Assembly (NCBI RefSeq): GCF_025263485.1 | Contig: NZ_CP079863.1 | Coordinates: 2,480,001 to 2,544,000, forward strand | Direction: 5' to 3' | Length of the DNA: 64,000 bases | Source of the DNA: Mycobacterium sp. SMC-2 | Lineage (GTDB): Bacteria; Actinomycetota; Actinomycetes; Mycobacteriales; Mycobacteriaceae | In this document: one piece after another, positions 20,480-28,924 of the stretch | Position numbering within the stretch: the first letter of the stretch is position 1 | Layout of the letters: every line of letters begins with the position of its first letter | Position numbers and translations under genes: made by a program | The notes under the pieces: model-generated | Database searches by the model: none | What the model was told of the DNA's origin: nothing | Seen by the model: only the letters and a program-made list of their open reading frames with translations

Positions 20480-21298
20480 GTGCGGCACGTAACCGCGCGC
20501 CGGCGGGTCAAGCATCTCACCGCCGGGAAAGCGATCAGCCGGCCCGAGACGCTTGTCGTCGAGGAGCCGCTGGAGATCCGGGTGAACGGCGCGGCGCTCA
20601 CCGTGACCATGCGCACGCCGGGCGCGGATTTCGAACTGGCGCAAGGCTTTCTGCTCACCGAGGGAATCATCGCGGGCCGAGACGACGTGCTGACCATCCG
20701 GTATTGCGGCGGTGCCGTCGAGGGCACGAACACCTATAACGTCCTGGACGTGACGTTGGCCCCCGGCGTCACGGCACCCACCCTCGATGTGACCCGCAAC
20801 TTCTACACCACCTCGTCGTGCGGGGTGTGCGGCAAGGCGTCGCTGGACGCGGTGCGGCTGGCCGGCCGCTTTTCGCCCGGCGCGGATCCCTCGACCGTCG
20901 CGGCGAGTGCGCTCGGGGCGATGCCCGCCCAACTTCGTTCCGCGCAAAAGGTTTTCGACAGCACCGGCGGGCTGCACGCCGCGGCGCTATTCGGGGGCGA
21001 CGGCACGATGTTGGCGGTGCGAGAGGACGTCGGCAGGCACAACGCGGTCGACAAGGTCATCGGCTGGGCGCTGGAGCGCCGGCGGGTGCCGCTGGCCGGC
21101 TCGGTGCTTCTGGTCAGCGGGCGGGCCTCCTTCGAGTTGACGCAGAAAGCGGTGCTGGCCGGGATTCCGGTGCTGGCCGCCGTGTCCGCACCGTCGTCGC
21201 TGGCGGTCTCGTTGGCCGAGGAGTCGGGGATCACCCTGGTGGCGTTCCTGCGGGAGGACTCGATGAACATCTACACCAGGGCCGATCGCATCAGCTAG
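20480..21298 (+). CDS. fdhD: formate dehydrogenase sulfurtransferase FdhD
   Basis: A 272-residue FdhD, which passes sulfur from a cysteine desulfurase to the molybdenum cofactor of formate dehydrogenase. The reactive CxxC is in [27 protein letters not shown] and [15 protein letters not shown] are family blocks. The start is GTG 20480. The partner fdhF, adjacent in M. tuberculosis (Rv2900c), is not in this window, so either it lies elsewhere or FdhD serves another molybdoenzyme (inference). Confidence 0.94.
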   Translation: MRHVTARRRVKHLTAGKAISRPETLVVEEPLEIRVNGAALTVTMRTPGADFELAQGFLLTEGIIAGRDDVLTIRYCGGAVEGTNTYNVLDVTLAPGVTAPTLDVTRNFYTTSSCGVCGKASLDAVRLAGRFSPGADPSTVAASALGAMPAQLRSAQKVFDSTGGLHAAALFGGDGTMLAVREDVGRHNAVDKVIGWALERRRVPLAGSVLLVSGRASFELTQKAVLAGIPVLAAVSAPSSLAVSLAEESGITLVAFLREDSMNIYTRADRIS

Positions 21299-21412
21299 CC
21301 GTTCTCGGCCGGTTGTGCATGAACGCGGCACTGGGGATAACCGGTCGTCGCGGACGGGTCGCAAGCGTGGCTGTGGCCCGCCCCGTCGGGGCCATCCCGC
21401 ACAGTGGCCGGC

Positions 21413-21790
21413 ATGAGGACCGAAACGACGATGACCCGGGTGCAACTCGGGGCGATGGGTGAGGCACTCGCCGTCGATCACTTGACCAGGATGGGATTGC
21501 GGATCCTGCACCGCAACTGGCGCTGCCGCTACGGCGAGCTCGACGTCATCGCCTGCGACGACGCCACGCGCACGGTGGTGTTCGTCGAGGTGAAGACCCG
21601 CACCGGTGACGGCTACGGCGGGCTGGCGTACGCGGTCACCGAACGTAAGGTGCGCCGGCTGCGCCGGCTGGCCGGGCTGTGGCTGGCCGGCCAGGACACG
21701 CGCTGGGCGGCCCTGCGCATCGACGTGATCCGGGTGCGGATCGGACGCAGCCGCACCCCCGAAATCACTCATTTGCAAGGGATCGGCTGA
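21413..21790 (+). CDS. UPF0102 / YraN-like nuclease-fold protein (Rv2898c-like)
   Basis: A 125-residue protein of the UPF0102 family. It has MGEALAVDHLTRMGLRIL, the Holliday-junction-resolvase-like core GELDVIACDD and VVFVEVKTRTGDGYGG, whose Asp, Glu and Lys match the endonuclease fold. Biochemical function is not established. A GTG at 21404 would add three residues. Its TGA overlaps the ATG of comM (TGATG), the usual UPF0102-comM-dprA arrangement linked to natural transformation. Confidence 0.9.
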   Translation: MRTETTMTRVQLGAMGEALAVDHLTRMGLRILHRNWRCRYGELDVIACDDATRTVVFVEVKTRTGDGYGGLAYAVTERKVRRLRRLAGLWLAGQDTRWAALRIDVIRVRIGRSRTPEITHLQGIG

Positions 21791-23223
21791 TGGCGCTGGG
21801 TCGTGCGTTCTCGGTCGCCGTGCGCGGGGTAGACGGACAAATCGTCGAAATCGAAGCCGACATCAGCTCCGGGCTGCCGGGCGTGCATCTGGTCGGTTTA
21901 CCCGACGCCGCCCTGCAGGAGTCCCGCGACCGGGTCAGGGCGGCGGTCGCCAATTGCGGCAACAGCTGGCCGCAGGCGCGGCTGACGCTCGCGCTCTCCC
22001 CGGCGACGCTGCCGAAGATGGGTTCGGTCTACGACATCGCCCTGGCCGCGGCCGTCCTGTCGGCGCAGCGAAAGAACCCGTGGGACCGGCTGGAGAAGAC
22101 GGTGCTGCTGGGCGAGCTGTCGCTGGACGGCCGGGTCCGCCCGGTGCGCGGCGTGCTACCGGCCGTGCTCGCCGCCAAACGCGATGGCTGGCCGGCCGTC
22201 GTCGTCCCGGTGGACAACCTGGCCGAGGCCAGCCTTGTCGACGGCATCGACGTCTAGGGCGTGCGCACGCTGAGGCAGTTGCGAAAGTGGCTCAGCGGGT
22301 CCGGCACCCTGGAAGACAGGATCACTGCTACGGCCACCGCGCCGGAGCCGTCGGTGGATCTGGCCGATGTGGTCGGGCAGACGCAGGCGCGTTTCGCGGT
22401 GGAGGTGGCCGCCGCCGGGTCCCATCACCTCATGCTCACCGGGCCGCCCGGCATCGGCAAAACCATGCTCGCCCAACGACTCCCGGGGCTGCTGCCGCCG
22501 CTGTCGGAGAGCGAGTCGCTGGAGGTCACCGCGATCCATTCGGTGGCCGGCCTGCTGTCGGGGGACACGCCCCTGATCACCACGCCGCCGTTCGTCGCGC
22601 CGCATCACAGCTCCAGCGTGGCCGCGCTCGTCGGCGGCGGCTCGGGCATGGCGCGTCCGGGCGCGGTCAGCCGCGCGCACCGCGGGGTGCTCTTCCTCGA
22701 CGAATGCGCGGAAATCAGCGTCAGCGCGCTGGAGGCCCTGCGAACTCCGTTGGAGGACGGGGAGATTCGTCTCGCCCGGCGCGACGGGGTGGCCTGTTAC
22801 CCGGCCCGGTTCCAGCTGGTGTTAGCGGCCAACCTGTGCCCCTGCGCGCCCGCCGATCCGCGGGATTGCATCTGCGCGGCGGCGGTCAAGCGTCGCTACC
22901 TGGGCAAGCTGTCCGGGCCGCTGCTGGACCGGGTGGACCTGCGGGTGCAGATGCATGCGGTGCGCGGGGGCGCGTTTTCGGGCGCCAAAGCCGAATCGAC
23001 GGCACAGGTTCGGCACCGGGTGGCCCAGGCCCGTGCTGCCGCGGCCGAGCGGTGGTCACCGCACGGATTCCGCACCAACGCCGAGGTCAGCGGGGCGCTA
23101 TTGCGTCGAAAATTCCGCCCCGGCAACGCCGCGATGGAACCGCTGCAAAGGGCGCTGTACCGTGGGGCGCTCAGCATCCGGGGCCTGGACCGTACCCTGC
23201 GGGTCGCGTGGACACCGTGTTAG
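21790..23223 (+). pseudogene. comM: comM (YifB-like AAA+ helicase), broken by an amber codon and by the integrated element
   Basis: The frame encodes a Mg-chelatase-like ComM. Its first 155 codons (to 22254) form the N-terminal domain beginning MALGRAFSVAVRGVDGQIVE. TAG at 22255-22257 stands where the family has a Trp (VDGIDV-W-GVRTL), and the same frame then continues with Walker A GPPGIGKT, DECAEI and a sensor/arginine region. The frame runs into the element at 23202 and stops artificially as RVAWTPC. The true 3' end is at 35964-36062. A restart at GTG 22261 could yield a separate AAA+ fragment. In other bacteria ComM extends recombination branches during transformation. Confidence 0.92.
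23202..23212 (+). other. attL core
   Basis: The 11-bp core GGTCGCGTGGA lies in the comM codons RVAW. The same 11 bases recur at 35963-35973. To the left the sequence is comM coding; to the right it is element sequence. The integrase start codon is 22 bases after the core, the normal attP-int layout. Confidence 0.88.
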
Positions 23224-23233
23224 CATAACTCCC

Positions 23234-24634
23234 GTGCGGGCCGCTGTCTATCTGCGTCAAAGCCAAGATCGCTCGGGAGAGGGGCTTGGTATAGATCGGC
23301 AACGGGAGGACTGCCAAAAGCTCATCGAGGCCCGCGGGTGGAAGGTCGTCGCTGAATTTGTTGAGAACGATGTAAGCGCCACTAGCAGGAAACCCCGGCC
23401 GCAGTTTTCCGCGATGATGAAGCGGGTTGACGCTGGCGACTTCGACGTAATCGTGTCCCGACACATGGATCGGCTACTCAGAAAGCTCTCGGAGTTAGAG
23501 AGTGTGTTGGAGCGTTGCGAGGCCCATAAGGCAGCGATAGTTACGGCTGCGGATGGTGTCGACACTTCGACTGATGGCGGCAAACTTGTGGCGAGAATTC
23601 TCTCGTCGGTAGCGCAAGGTGAGGTTGAACGCAAGGGCGCGAGGCAGAAATCCGCTGCGATACAGGCCGCTCAGATGGGCAAATGGATCGGCGGCAGACG
23701 GGCGTTTGGATATGAGCCAGACGGGATAACCGTCCGCGACACCGAGGCCGCGATGATCCGACAGGGCTACGCGGACGTGTTGGCCGGCATGTCACTAGCC
23801 GAGATAGCCCGCAGATGGAACGCGGCGGGATTCGTATCGGGACAGGGCAATCCGTGGCAGCGGCATACCGTTAAAGAGGTTCTAACCAACCCTCGCAACG
23901 CTGGGCTGCGGCGGCACCGGGCACAAGACGACCGCAGCGAGAGCCGGAAGGACCCCGAGTACGGCATTAAGGGCCGCGCAGAGTGGGATGCCATCGTGCC
24001 CGAGGACACTTGGCGTGCCGCTGTCCGTGTTCTCTGTGATCCATCTAGGAGACGAGCACCCACAGGCGCCAAAGGGCTGCTGACGGGTGTTGCGGTGTGC
24101 GGGGTCTGCGGCGAGTTCGTCAACATGAGCGGCGGTCATCAGCGCGGAATCCGTAACTATCGCTGCCGCACGCAAAGGCACGTAGCCAGGTTGGCCGAGC
24201 CGGTAGACCGGTACGTGTCAGACGTGGTTCTTGGCGTCCTCAAGAGGCCAGATGCTCAGAAGTTGTGGTCGCCTGACGACACCGACGTTGCCGCGCTAAT
24301 GGCAGAAGCGGACGTGTTACGTCGCCGCAAGGATGACATCGCCCTGGATTACGCCGATGGGGTAATGAGCCGCGAGCAATTCCGAGCTGCCAACGAGCGC
24401 GTGCTGTCCCGTCTGGCGGATCTTGAATCCCGTATCGCCGCTTCTGGGTCATCGTCGCCGCTGTCAATCGTGGCCTCAGCCGACGTCGACAACGAGTGGG
24501 AGAACGCCTCGGTTGCCCATAGACGGCAAATCATCGCCGCCCTCACCGTTCCGGTACTTCATCACCCTGGACGCGGTGTGCGGACGTTCAGGCCCGAGTC
24601 GGTGACGTTCCGCTGGCACGGACGGACTGAATAA
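23234..24634 (+). CDS. int: large serine integrase
   Basis: A 466-residue large serine recombinase that catalyses attP x attB integration. The catalytic N-terminal domain has Ser10 in VYLRQSQDRSGEG, with GLGIDRQREDC and the active-site Arg region RHMDRLLRK. A recombinase domain follows (RRAFGYEPDG, NPWQRHTVKEVLTNPRNAG). The zinc ribbon shows CGVCGEF and a later Cys in YRCRTQ, then a coiled-coil stretch. The N-terminal half strongly resembles the phiRv1 integrase. GTG 23234 matches the conserved start; the frame is open upstream only because it reads through comM. Confidence 0.95.
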   Translation: MRAAVYLRQSQDRSGEGLGIDRQREDCQKLIEARGWKVVAEFVENDVSATSRKPRPQFSAMMKRVDAGDFDVIVSRHMDRLLRKLSELESVLERCEAHKAAIVTAADGVDTSTDGGKLVARILSSVAQGEVERKGARQKSAAIQAAQMGKWIGGRRAFGYEPDGITVRDTEAAMIRQGYADVLAGMSLAEIARRWNAAGFVSGQGNPWQRHTVKEVLTNPRNAGLRRHRAQDDRSESRKDPEYGIKGRAEWDAIVPEDTWRAAVRVLCDPSRRRAPTGAKGLLTGVAVCGVCGEFVNMSGGHQRGIRNYRCRTQRHVARLAEPVDRYVSDVVLGVLKRPDAQKLWSPDDTDVAALMAEADVLRRRKDDIALDYADGVMSREQFRAANERVLSRLADLESRIAASGSSSPLSIVASADVDNEWENASVAHRRQIIAALTVPVLHHPGRGVRTFRPESVTFRWHGRTE

Positions 24635-24731
24635 CCGCGCGTACCCGGTCGCGCTGCTCGGGGGTTAGTGGGGGAGCGGCCTCGACCTCGGCGTTGACCG
24701 CGCGCATGTAGTCATCTGCGGTTGCCGTCAC
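24588..24731 (-). CDS. small conserved-looking prophage protein, 47 residues
   Basis: A short leftward gene starting at GTG 24731 (MTATADDYMRAVNAEVEAAP). It contains PPLTPEQRDRVRAVI, a motif I associate with small mycobacterial prophage proteins of unknown function. It overlaps the integrase 3' end by 47 bases in the opposite direction. An AT-rich GATAATAATAT stretch immediately precedes the start, so it may be transcribed without a leader. A regulatory or excision role is possible but not shown. Confidence 0.5.
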   Translation of the reverse strand: MTATADDYMRAVNAEVEAAPPLTPEQRDRVRAVIQSVRASGTSPTRA

Positions 24732-25118
24732 CCATATTATTATCCGGCGAAATGCCGCTTCCCCAATTCGGGACAAATTGGCTCAAAACGAAGCGGCAAA
24801 AGTTCGTATAATCTCGCCCGCAACGCCCACGTATGCACTCTAAGTCTGCACTCCTAAGTATGCACTTCCGGTCTATGTATGCACTCTAGAGCCTCTATGT
24901 ATGCACTTTTCTGCCGCTAAGTATGCACTCTAGTGCACCCTACCTTATTAAAGACCCTATTAAGGGTCTTATTAAAAAAATCTTTAGCCAGGAAAAGCGC
25001 TTCGCGCAGCATGGAACATGATAAATCTGGACTAGATCAATTTTGAAACCCATTTCCTAAAACCCTGATACAATAATATCGGGAGAGGGAAATTACTCCC
25101 ATTCGCAATTTTGGAGCA
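24732..25118. other. candidate replication origin or operator region with iterons
   Basis: A 387-base AT-rich non-coding region. Six direct repeats of TATGCACT (one is TCTGCACT) start at 24832, 24845, 24859, 24878, 24900 and 24922; the last intervals are 22 bases, two helical turns. They are followed by the inverted repeat AAGACCC-TATTAA-GGGTCTT (24951-24970) and an A-tract. The layout resembles an iteron origin with an AT-rich unwinding region. An array of repressor operators is the alternative. Confidence 0.55.
25043..25074 (+). promoter_or_regulatory. putative promoter of the early operon
   Basis: TTGAAA (25043-25048) and an extended -10, TGATACAAT (TACAAT at 25069-25074), are spaced by 20 bases, long for a -35 but compensated by the TGN motif. 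Downstream is GGGAG-N10-CTCCC (25081-25100), a possible operator, then GGAG before the ATG at 25119. Confidence 0.45.
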
Positions 25119-25268
25119 ATGAACATGAACACGGTACAGATGTCCCTACGACTGCCGGTCGCGCTCGAAAAGTCACTACGTGACCACGCCTGGACGACTA
25201 GGCAGACCCCGCAGGATTTCATCAGAACTGTCGTAGCTGAACGGTTGCGCGAGGTCCAGGACGCATGA
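25119..25268 (+). CDS. ribbon-helix-helix DNA-binding protein, 49 residues
   Basis: A very short gene, MNMNTVQMSLRLPVALEKSL onward. The beta strand VQMSLRLP is followed by two helices, VALEKSLRDHAW and PQDFIRTVVAERLREV, the Arc/CopG ribbon-helix-helix pattern. TTGGAG is 3 bases before the ATG. Its TGA overlaps the ATG of the next gene (ATGA), so the two are coupled. Likely roles are autoregulation, copy control or directionality factor; the sequence does not decide among them. The iterons lie just upstream. Confidence 0.72.
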   Translation: MNMNTVQMSLRLPVALEKSLRDHAWTTRQTPQDFIRTVVAERLREVQDA

Positions 25269-26401
25269 ACCACAACGAGTACCGCGATGCTATCGCTGGC
25301 CGTTTGCGCGGCTCCAAAGCGAACGTTCTAAACGTGTTCCTGCGGTACTCGGATTACAAAACAAGCACAAACTCGCGGCCATCGATTAAGACCGTCGCCG
25401 AGAAGTGCGGCTTGAAGGAACGCCAAACCCGCAAGATCGTGAAAGAACTTGTGGCGGACGGTTTCCTAGTTCAGTGTAAACGCGGCGGAGGGAAACTCGC
25501 CTCGGTCTACGACCTCACCATCCCTGCCGAAAAGCCAATAGAGGAAACGGCAAATTCCGGTAAGATCAATGACGTGAAGTATTGCGTTGACTGTAATGAG
25601 CCGGTGACTTGCGACGATGAGCGCGCCCGCAAAGGTGGCATTGACAAAGAATACGGCTCAATCCACTTCAACTGCCTGAAACTCCGAGCGGCAAAGCCCT
25701 CCAAGGAGGCCCCAATCGAGTACCCGATTCGTCCCCACAGCAGCGAGGATGAGCCGCGTCCGGAGTATCGCCAAGATGAGTTCGGTAACTACGTGGGCTG
25801 GAACATTCCCGACTGCCGCACTCCCGGTTGCGGCGCCAGCGGTGTACTTCGCGGACTGTGCTTCGCCTGCACGAAGGGCGAAAGTGGCCATCTCCGCGAA
25901 CCGTCGCCCGAGCCGCCGCACTGCTGTGTCGACTGCGATAGGCCGATCAGGAAAGACAGATTCGACCCGCTAGCCGGTATGGAGAAAAACGGCGAATGGC
26001 TACACCTGGCGTGCATTCAAATCCGCGCCACGGTCGAGCGCGGCCAGAAACCCCACATTCCGCAAGCCGTGCGGACGAACAAACACGCGCCCAATCCGAA
26101 GCCCGTAGAACAAGTCGACCAGTTCTCTTACCCTCCGGGCCATCCGTGGGCAAGATGGGATAAAACGCCCTACCCGAACACGTGCATCGGTGGTTGCGGT
26201 CGGCACAGCGACGACTGCGAGGTTTTTGGGTCTGACGGACCTAAGTGCGGCGAGTGTTTCCCCGATGTCAAACCGGCTCCAAAGGAATGCCCCAAGTGTT
26301 CCGAGTACGGGCGTGGGCAGTGTTTCAAGCACAACCCCGAGGCGTTGCGGAAGTGGAAAGCCAGACAAGATCCGTTTGCGGAGATGGCCGATATCGCGTG
26401 A
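25265..26401 (+). CDS. winged-helix, multi-zinc-cluster protein; candidate replication initiator
   Basis: A 378-residue protein. Residues about 20-85 form a helix-turn-helix of the replication-initiator type (SRPSIKTVAEKCGLKERQTR then KIVKELVADGFL). The remainder is a chain of Cys/His clusters: C107xxC110 with H134xxC137, C184/C189 with C199xxC202, C221xxC224 with H247xxC250, C307/C311 with C328xxC331, and C342xxC345 with C353/H356. About five zinc sites are predicted. I see no primase or helicase motif. Its position after the iterons suggests an origin-binding role (inference). A transcription regulator is the alternative. Confidence 0.6.
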   Translation: MNHNEYRDAIAGRLRGSKANVLNVFLRYSDYKTSTNSRPSIKTVAEKCGLKERQTRKIVKELVADGFLVQCKRGGGKLASVYDLTIPAEKPIEETANSGKINDVKYCVDCNEPVTCDDERARKGGIDKEYGSIHFNCLKLRAAKPSKEAPIEYPIRPHSSEDEPRPEYRQDEFGNYVGWNIPDCRTPGCGASGVLRGLCFACTKGESGHLREPSPEPPHCCVDCDRPIRKDRFDPLAGMEKNGEWLHLACIQIRATVERGQKPHIPQAVRTNKHAPNPKPVEQVDQFSYPPGHPWARWDKTPYPNTCIGGCGRHSDDCEVFGSDGPKCGECFPDVKPAPKECPKCSEYGRGQCFKHNPEALRKWKARQDPFAEMADIA

Positions 26402-26592
26402 GCACCCTCTACCCGTGCACCCTGCGCACCGAATGGCATCCCACTGGCAGCCTGGTCGATGTCGTCCTCGACACCAGCGACGTGCACCACACCCGCATCT
26501 GCCTCACCAAGGATCTAGCCATTCAACTGCGGCACCAGCTCGACAATCAGAAGGCGTTACATAGTGATCATCGAAGAACACATTCCACCTGA
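26398..26592 (+). CDS. hypothetical element protein, 64 residues
   Basis: GTG 26398 overlaps the previous stop (GTGA), the same coupling seen along this operon. The protein starts MSTLYPCTLRTEWHPTGSLV and has predicted strands (SLVDVVLDTS, TRICLTKDLAIQL). I recognise no family. It overlaps the next gene by 29 bases in another frame. Its coding status rests on the tight gene packing and the absence of any competing frame. Confidence 0.55.
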   Translation: MSTLYPCTLRTEWHPTGSLVDVVLDTSDVHHTRICLTKDLAIQLRHQLDNQKALHSDHRRTHST

Positions 26593-26776
26593 AAACCTGC
26601 ATGTCCTCGTCGCTGCGGCCACACATTACGCCGGCAATGGCAAGTACGTGCTGCGGACGCTTGACCACAATGATGTGACCAAGGATTTCGTGCTCGATGG
26701 AATCGCGTTCAATCACTTGTCGAAGATGATTGATGCTTCCCTGCTCGAAGGCTTAGGCGACCTCGACACCGAATAG
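26564..26776 (+). CDS. hypothetical element protein, 70 residues
   Basis: An acidic protein, MIIEEHIPPENLHVLVAAAT onward, with no recognised domain. GTG 26564 lies inside the end of the previous gene. Its stop overlaps the GTG of the HNH gene (TAGTG). The conserved spacing suggests a translated cassette between the initiator-like gene and the packaging genes. A small terminase subunit cannot be excluded, but no helix-turn-helix is evident. Confidence 0.55.
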   Translation: MIIEEHIPPENLHVLVAAATHYAGNGKYVLRTLDHNDVTKDFVLDGIAFNHLSKMIDASLLEGLGDLDTE

Positions 26777-27189
26777 TGCCCCTACTCAAGACATGCTTGG
26801 GTTGCCAAGAGTCGATACAGTCCGGTAGTCGTTGCCCTAATTGCCGCCCCAAACGGACACGCAGGCCCAAACCGAACCCCTTCTATAGTTCGTACCGATG
26901 GCGGAAGCTGGCACGCGACACGAGGCGTAGAAGCCCATTATGTGAGCGCTGTGGACATACAGGATCACCTGACAACTGCCTCACAACAGAGCACGTCCTA
27001 AGCCTCAAAGCAAGACCAGACCTCAGACTAGAACCGCTCAACACTGCGACCCTTTGCAATCGGTGCAACGCCTCACGTCAACCATGGCCTCAATGGCGCC
27101 AGCAAATGGTGCTGGACGCAATCGAAGCACGCAAGCAACGGGCAGCTAAATCGTACGACCTGCGCAAACAGGTTCACCCCGAAACCTGA
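26776..27189 (+). CDS. HNH endonuclease
   Basis: A 137-residue phage-type HNH nuclease. Two CxxC pairs are at the N-terminus (C7/C10, C20/C23). A core follows with PFYSSYRWRKLARDTRRR, CERCGH, LTTEHVLSLKARPDL (catalytic His) and NTATLCNRCNASR. Such proteins sit beside the terminase in HK97-like phages and are needed for cos cleavage in several of them (family knowledge). It precedes the large terminase gene by 247 bases. Confidence 0.88.
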   Translation: MPLLKTCLGCQESIQSGSRCPNCRPKRTRRPKPNPFYSSYRWRKLARDTRRRSPLCERCGHTGSPDNCLTTEHVLSLKARPDLRLEPLNTATLCNRCNASRQPWPQWRQQMVLDAIEARKQRAAKSYDLRKQVHPET

Positions 27190-27436
27190 CGCTCTGACCA
27201 GCACCAACACCGTGGATTTCCCCCACGCATCTGGGAGTCCCACCTGCATACCCCCTGGTGAGCACACCATCCGGTGATCCATAACCACTGGTCAGGGCAC
27301 CGCTGACCGTCCCATGGTGACCATGGGGGGTAGGGGTATCGCGACCCGATCGCCCACGGTACGGCAAAAAGCGGGGAGCCGAATTAATGCGGCGGGCGCG
27401 GTGCTGTGCACAGCAAACTCGAATTGGAAGGCGAAA
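27190..27436 (+). other. non-coding gap before terL with palindromes (candidate cos)
   Basis: Between HNH and the favoured terL start lie two palindromes: CCATGGT-G-ACCATGG (27312-27326) and the perfect 14-mer TGCTGTGCACAGCA (27402-27415). No promoter is obvious. If terL starts at ATG 27314, the right half would be coding instead. Confidence 0.35.
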
Positions 27437-28924
27437 GTGGCGGAACTACGCCGCGGAGTAAAGGCGAAAGCCGACCCATCTCCGTTGCCGTTCAATACGC
27501 GACTTAAAGGCTCTAAGCGTTTCGCTAAATTCGTACGTGACTTCATCATCACCCCGAAGGGTCGCGGCGTCAATCAGCCCATGAAGCTGCGCCCATGGCA
27601 GGTCGATTTGATGGCCTCCGTGTTGGACGCGGAGAGGCGCCCTAGTATCGCCGGCTTCATGCTGCCAAGGGGTCAGGGAAAAACGACTCTGATGGCAGCG
27701 TGGGCCATTTATGAGTTGTTCTGTGGCCCGGATGGTAATCAGATCGTGGTTACCGCTGTTGATGAGCGTCAGGCGAAACTGACATTCTCCACTGCGGCCA
27801 GAATGATCGAACTCAATGACGAGTTGGCGAAGCGGTGCCTCGTCTACCGGGAACGCCTCGAACTTCCCGCTAAGGGCAGCTCGTTTGTTGCCCTCCCGGC
27901 TGAGCCAAAGCGGTTGGAAGGGTTGGGCAACTTCACGCTGGCCATTGTCGACGAGATCGGCGTCGTTGCCCGCGAGACCTGGCAGACCATCCTGTTGGGC
28001 CTGGGGAAGATGGACGACGCCACGGTTTGCGGGATCGGCACCCCTCCGGTGGGTGATGATTCGGTCCTGTTCGATCTGCGTAACCACGCCCGCGAGCACC
28101 CCGACGACGACTCGTTTGTGTGGCGCGAGTACTCCGCAGCAGGCTTTGAGGATCACCCGGTGGATTGCCGCCACTGCTGGTATGCCTCGAATCCGGCGAT
28201 GGACCCCGAGCAGGACCCGTTCCTGTTCGAGCGTGACCTGTTGGCGCTTCTGGGGAAGGTGACCGAGGCCAGTTTTCGGCGTGCCCGCTTGTGCCAGTTG
28301 CCGTTCGATGTGGAGAACGCGCTAGTTGACCCCGATACGTGGCGTGCCCTGTCGACTGATGTGGGCATACCTGACGGCACCGATGTGGTGATCGCACTTG
28401 ATGGCTCCCACAACCGCGACTGCACTGCGCTTCTTATCGGATCTATCAGTGCCACACCGCATTTCGACACATTGGCAGTGTACTCGAATACGGGTCAACC
28501 GGGCTGGAAAGTAGACGTTCTAGCCGTAGAGCAGAAGATCCGAGACGCCTGCAAACGATGGAATGTCAAAGAGCTGGTGATGGACCCCTTCAGGTGGAAT
28601 CGGACGGGGCAGGTTCTGGCTGGCGAGGGATTGACCGTCCACGAATTCCCCTGGTCTCCGCAGCGTGTCACCAAGGCCACCACGGAGCTGCACGGGGCCA
28701 TCTTGAATAAGAACCTGAGCCATTCCGGCGACGCGCAACTCCGCGACCACGTTCTGGCTGCCACGGTCCACGAAACCGACAACGGACTCAGGATCGGCAA
28801 GGTTTCCCGCTCCGAAAAGGCCCCCAAGATCGACCTAGCCGCAGCCCTGGTGATGTGCCATTCCCGCTGCGTGTGGCTGGGAACCAAACCCCAAAAACGA
28901 AAAAGGACCGCTTCATTCGCATGA
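27437..28924 (+). CDS. terL: terminase large subunit
   Basis: A 495-residue packaging motor. ATPase domain: Walker A LPRGQGKT (76-83) and Walker B LAIVDE (168-173). Nuclease domain: acidic residues Asp322 in IALDGSHNRD, Asp383 in VMDPFRWN and Asp466 in PKIDLAAAL. GTG 27437 is preferred because GGAAGG lies 6 bases upstream. An ATG at 27314 would add 41 residues of unlikely composition. Its TGA overlaps the portal ATG. No small subunit was recognised. Confidence 0.92.
   Translation: MAELRRGVKAKADPSPLPFNTRLKGSKRFAKFVRDFIITPKGRGVNQPMKLRPWQVDLMASVLDAERRPSIAGFMLPRGQGKTTLMAAWAIYELFCGPDGNQIVVTAVDERQAKLTFSTAARMIELNDELAKRCLVYRERLELPAKGSSFVALPAEPKRLEGLGNFTLAIVDEIGVVARETWQTILLGLGKMDDATVCGIGTPPVGDDSVLFDLRNHAREHPDDDSFVWREYSAAGFEDHPVDCRHCWYASNPAMDPEQDPFLFERDLLALLGKVTEASFRRARLCQLPFDVENALVDPDTWRALSTDVGIPDGTDVVIALDGSHNRDCTALLIGSISATPHFDTLAVYSNTGQPGWKVDVLAVEQKIRDACKRWNVKELVMDPFRWNRTGQVLAGEGLTVHEFPWSPQRVTKATTELHGAILNKNLSHSGDAQLRDHVLAATVHETDNGLRIGKVSRSEKAPKIDLAAALVMCHSRCVWLGTKPQKRKRTASFA

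Noticed and set aside
24832..24929. CRISPR array
   Set aside because: Repeats are only 8 bases, spacing is irregular and no cas gene is present.
24951..24980. AAGACCC/GGGTCTT hairpin as a rho-independent terminator
   Set aside because: On the rightward strand it is followed by A residues and on the leftward strand the T-run precedes the hairpin, so neither direction is canonical. An unwinding element or operator fits better.
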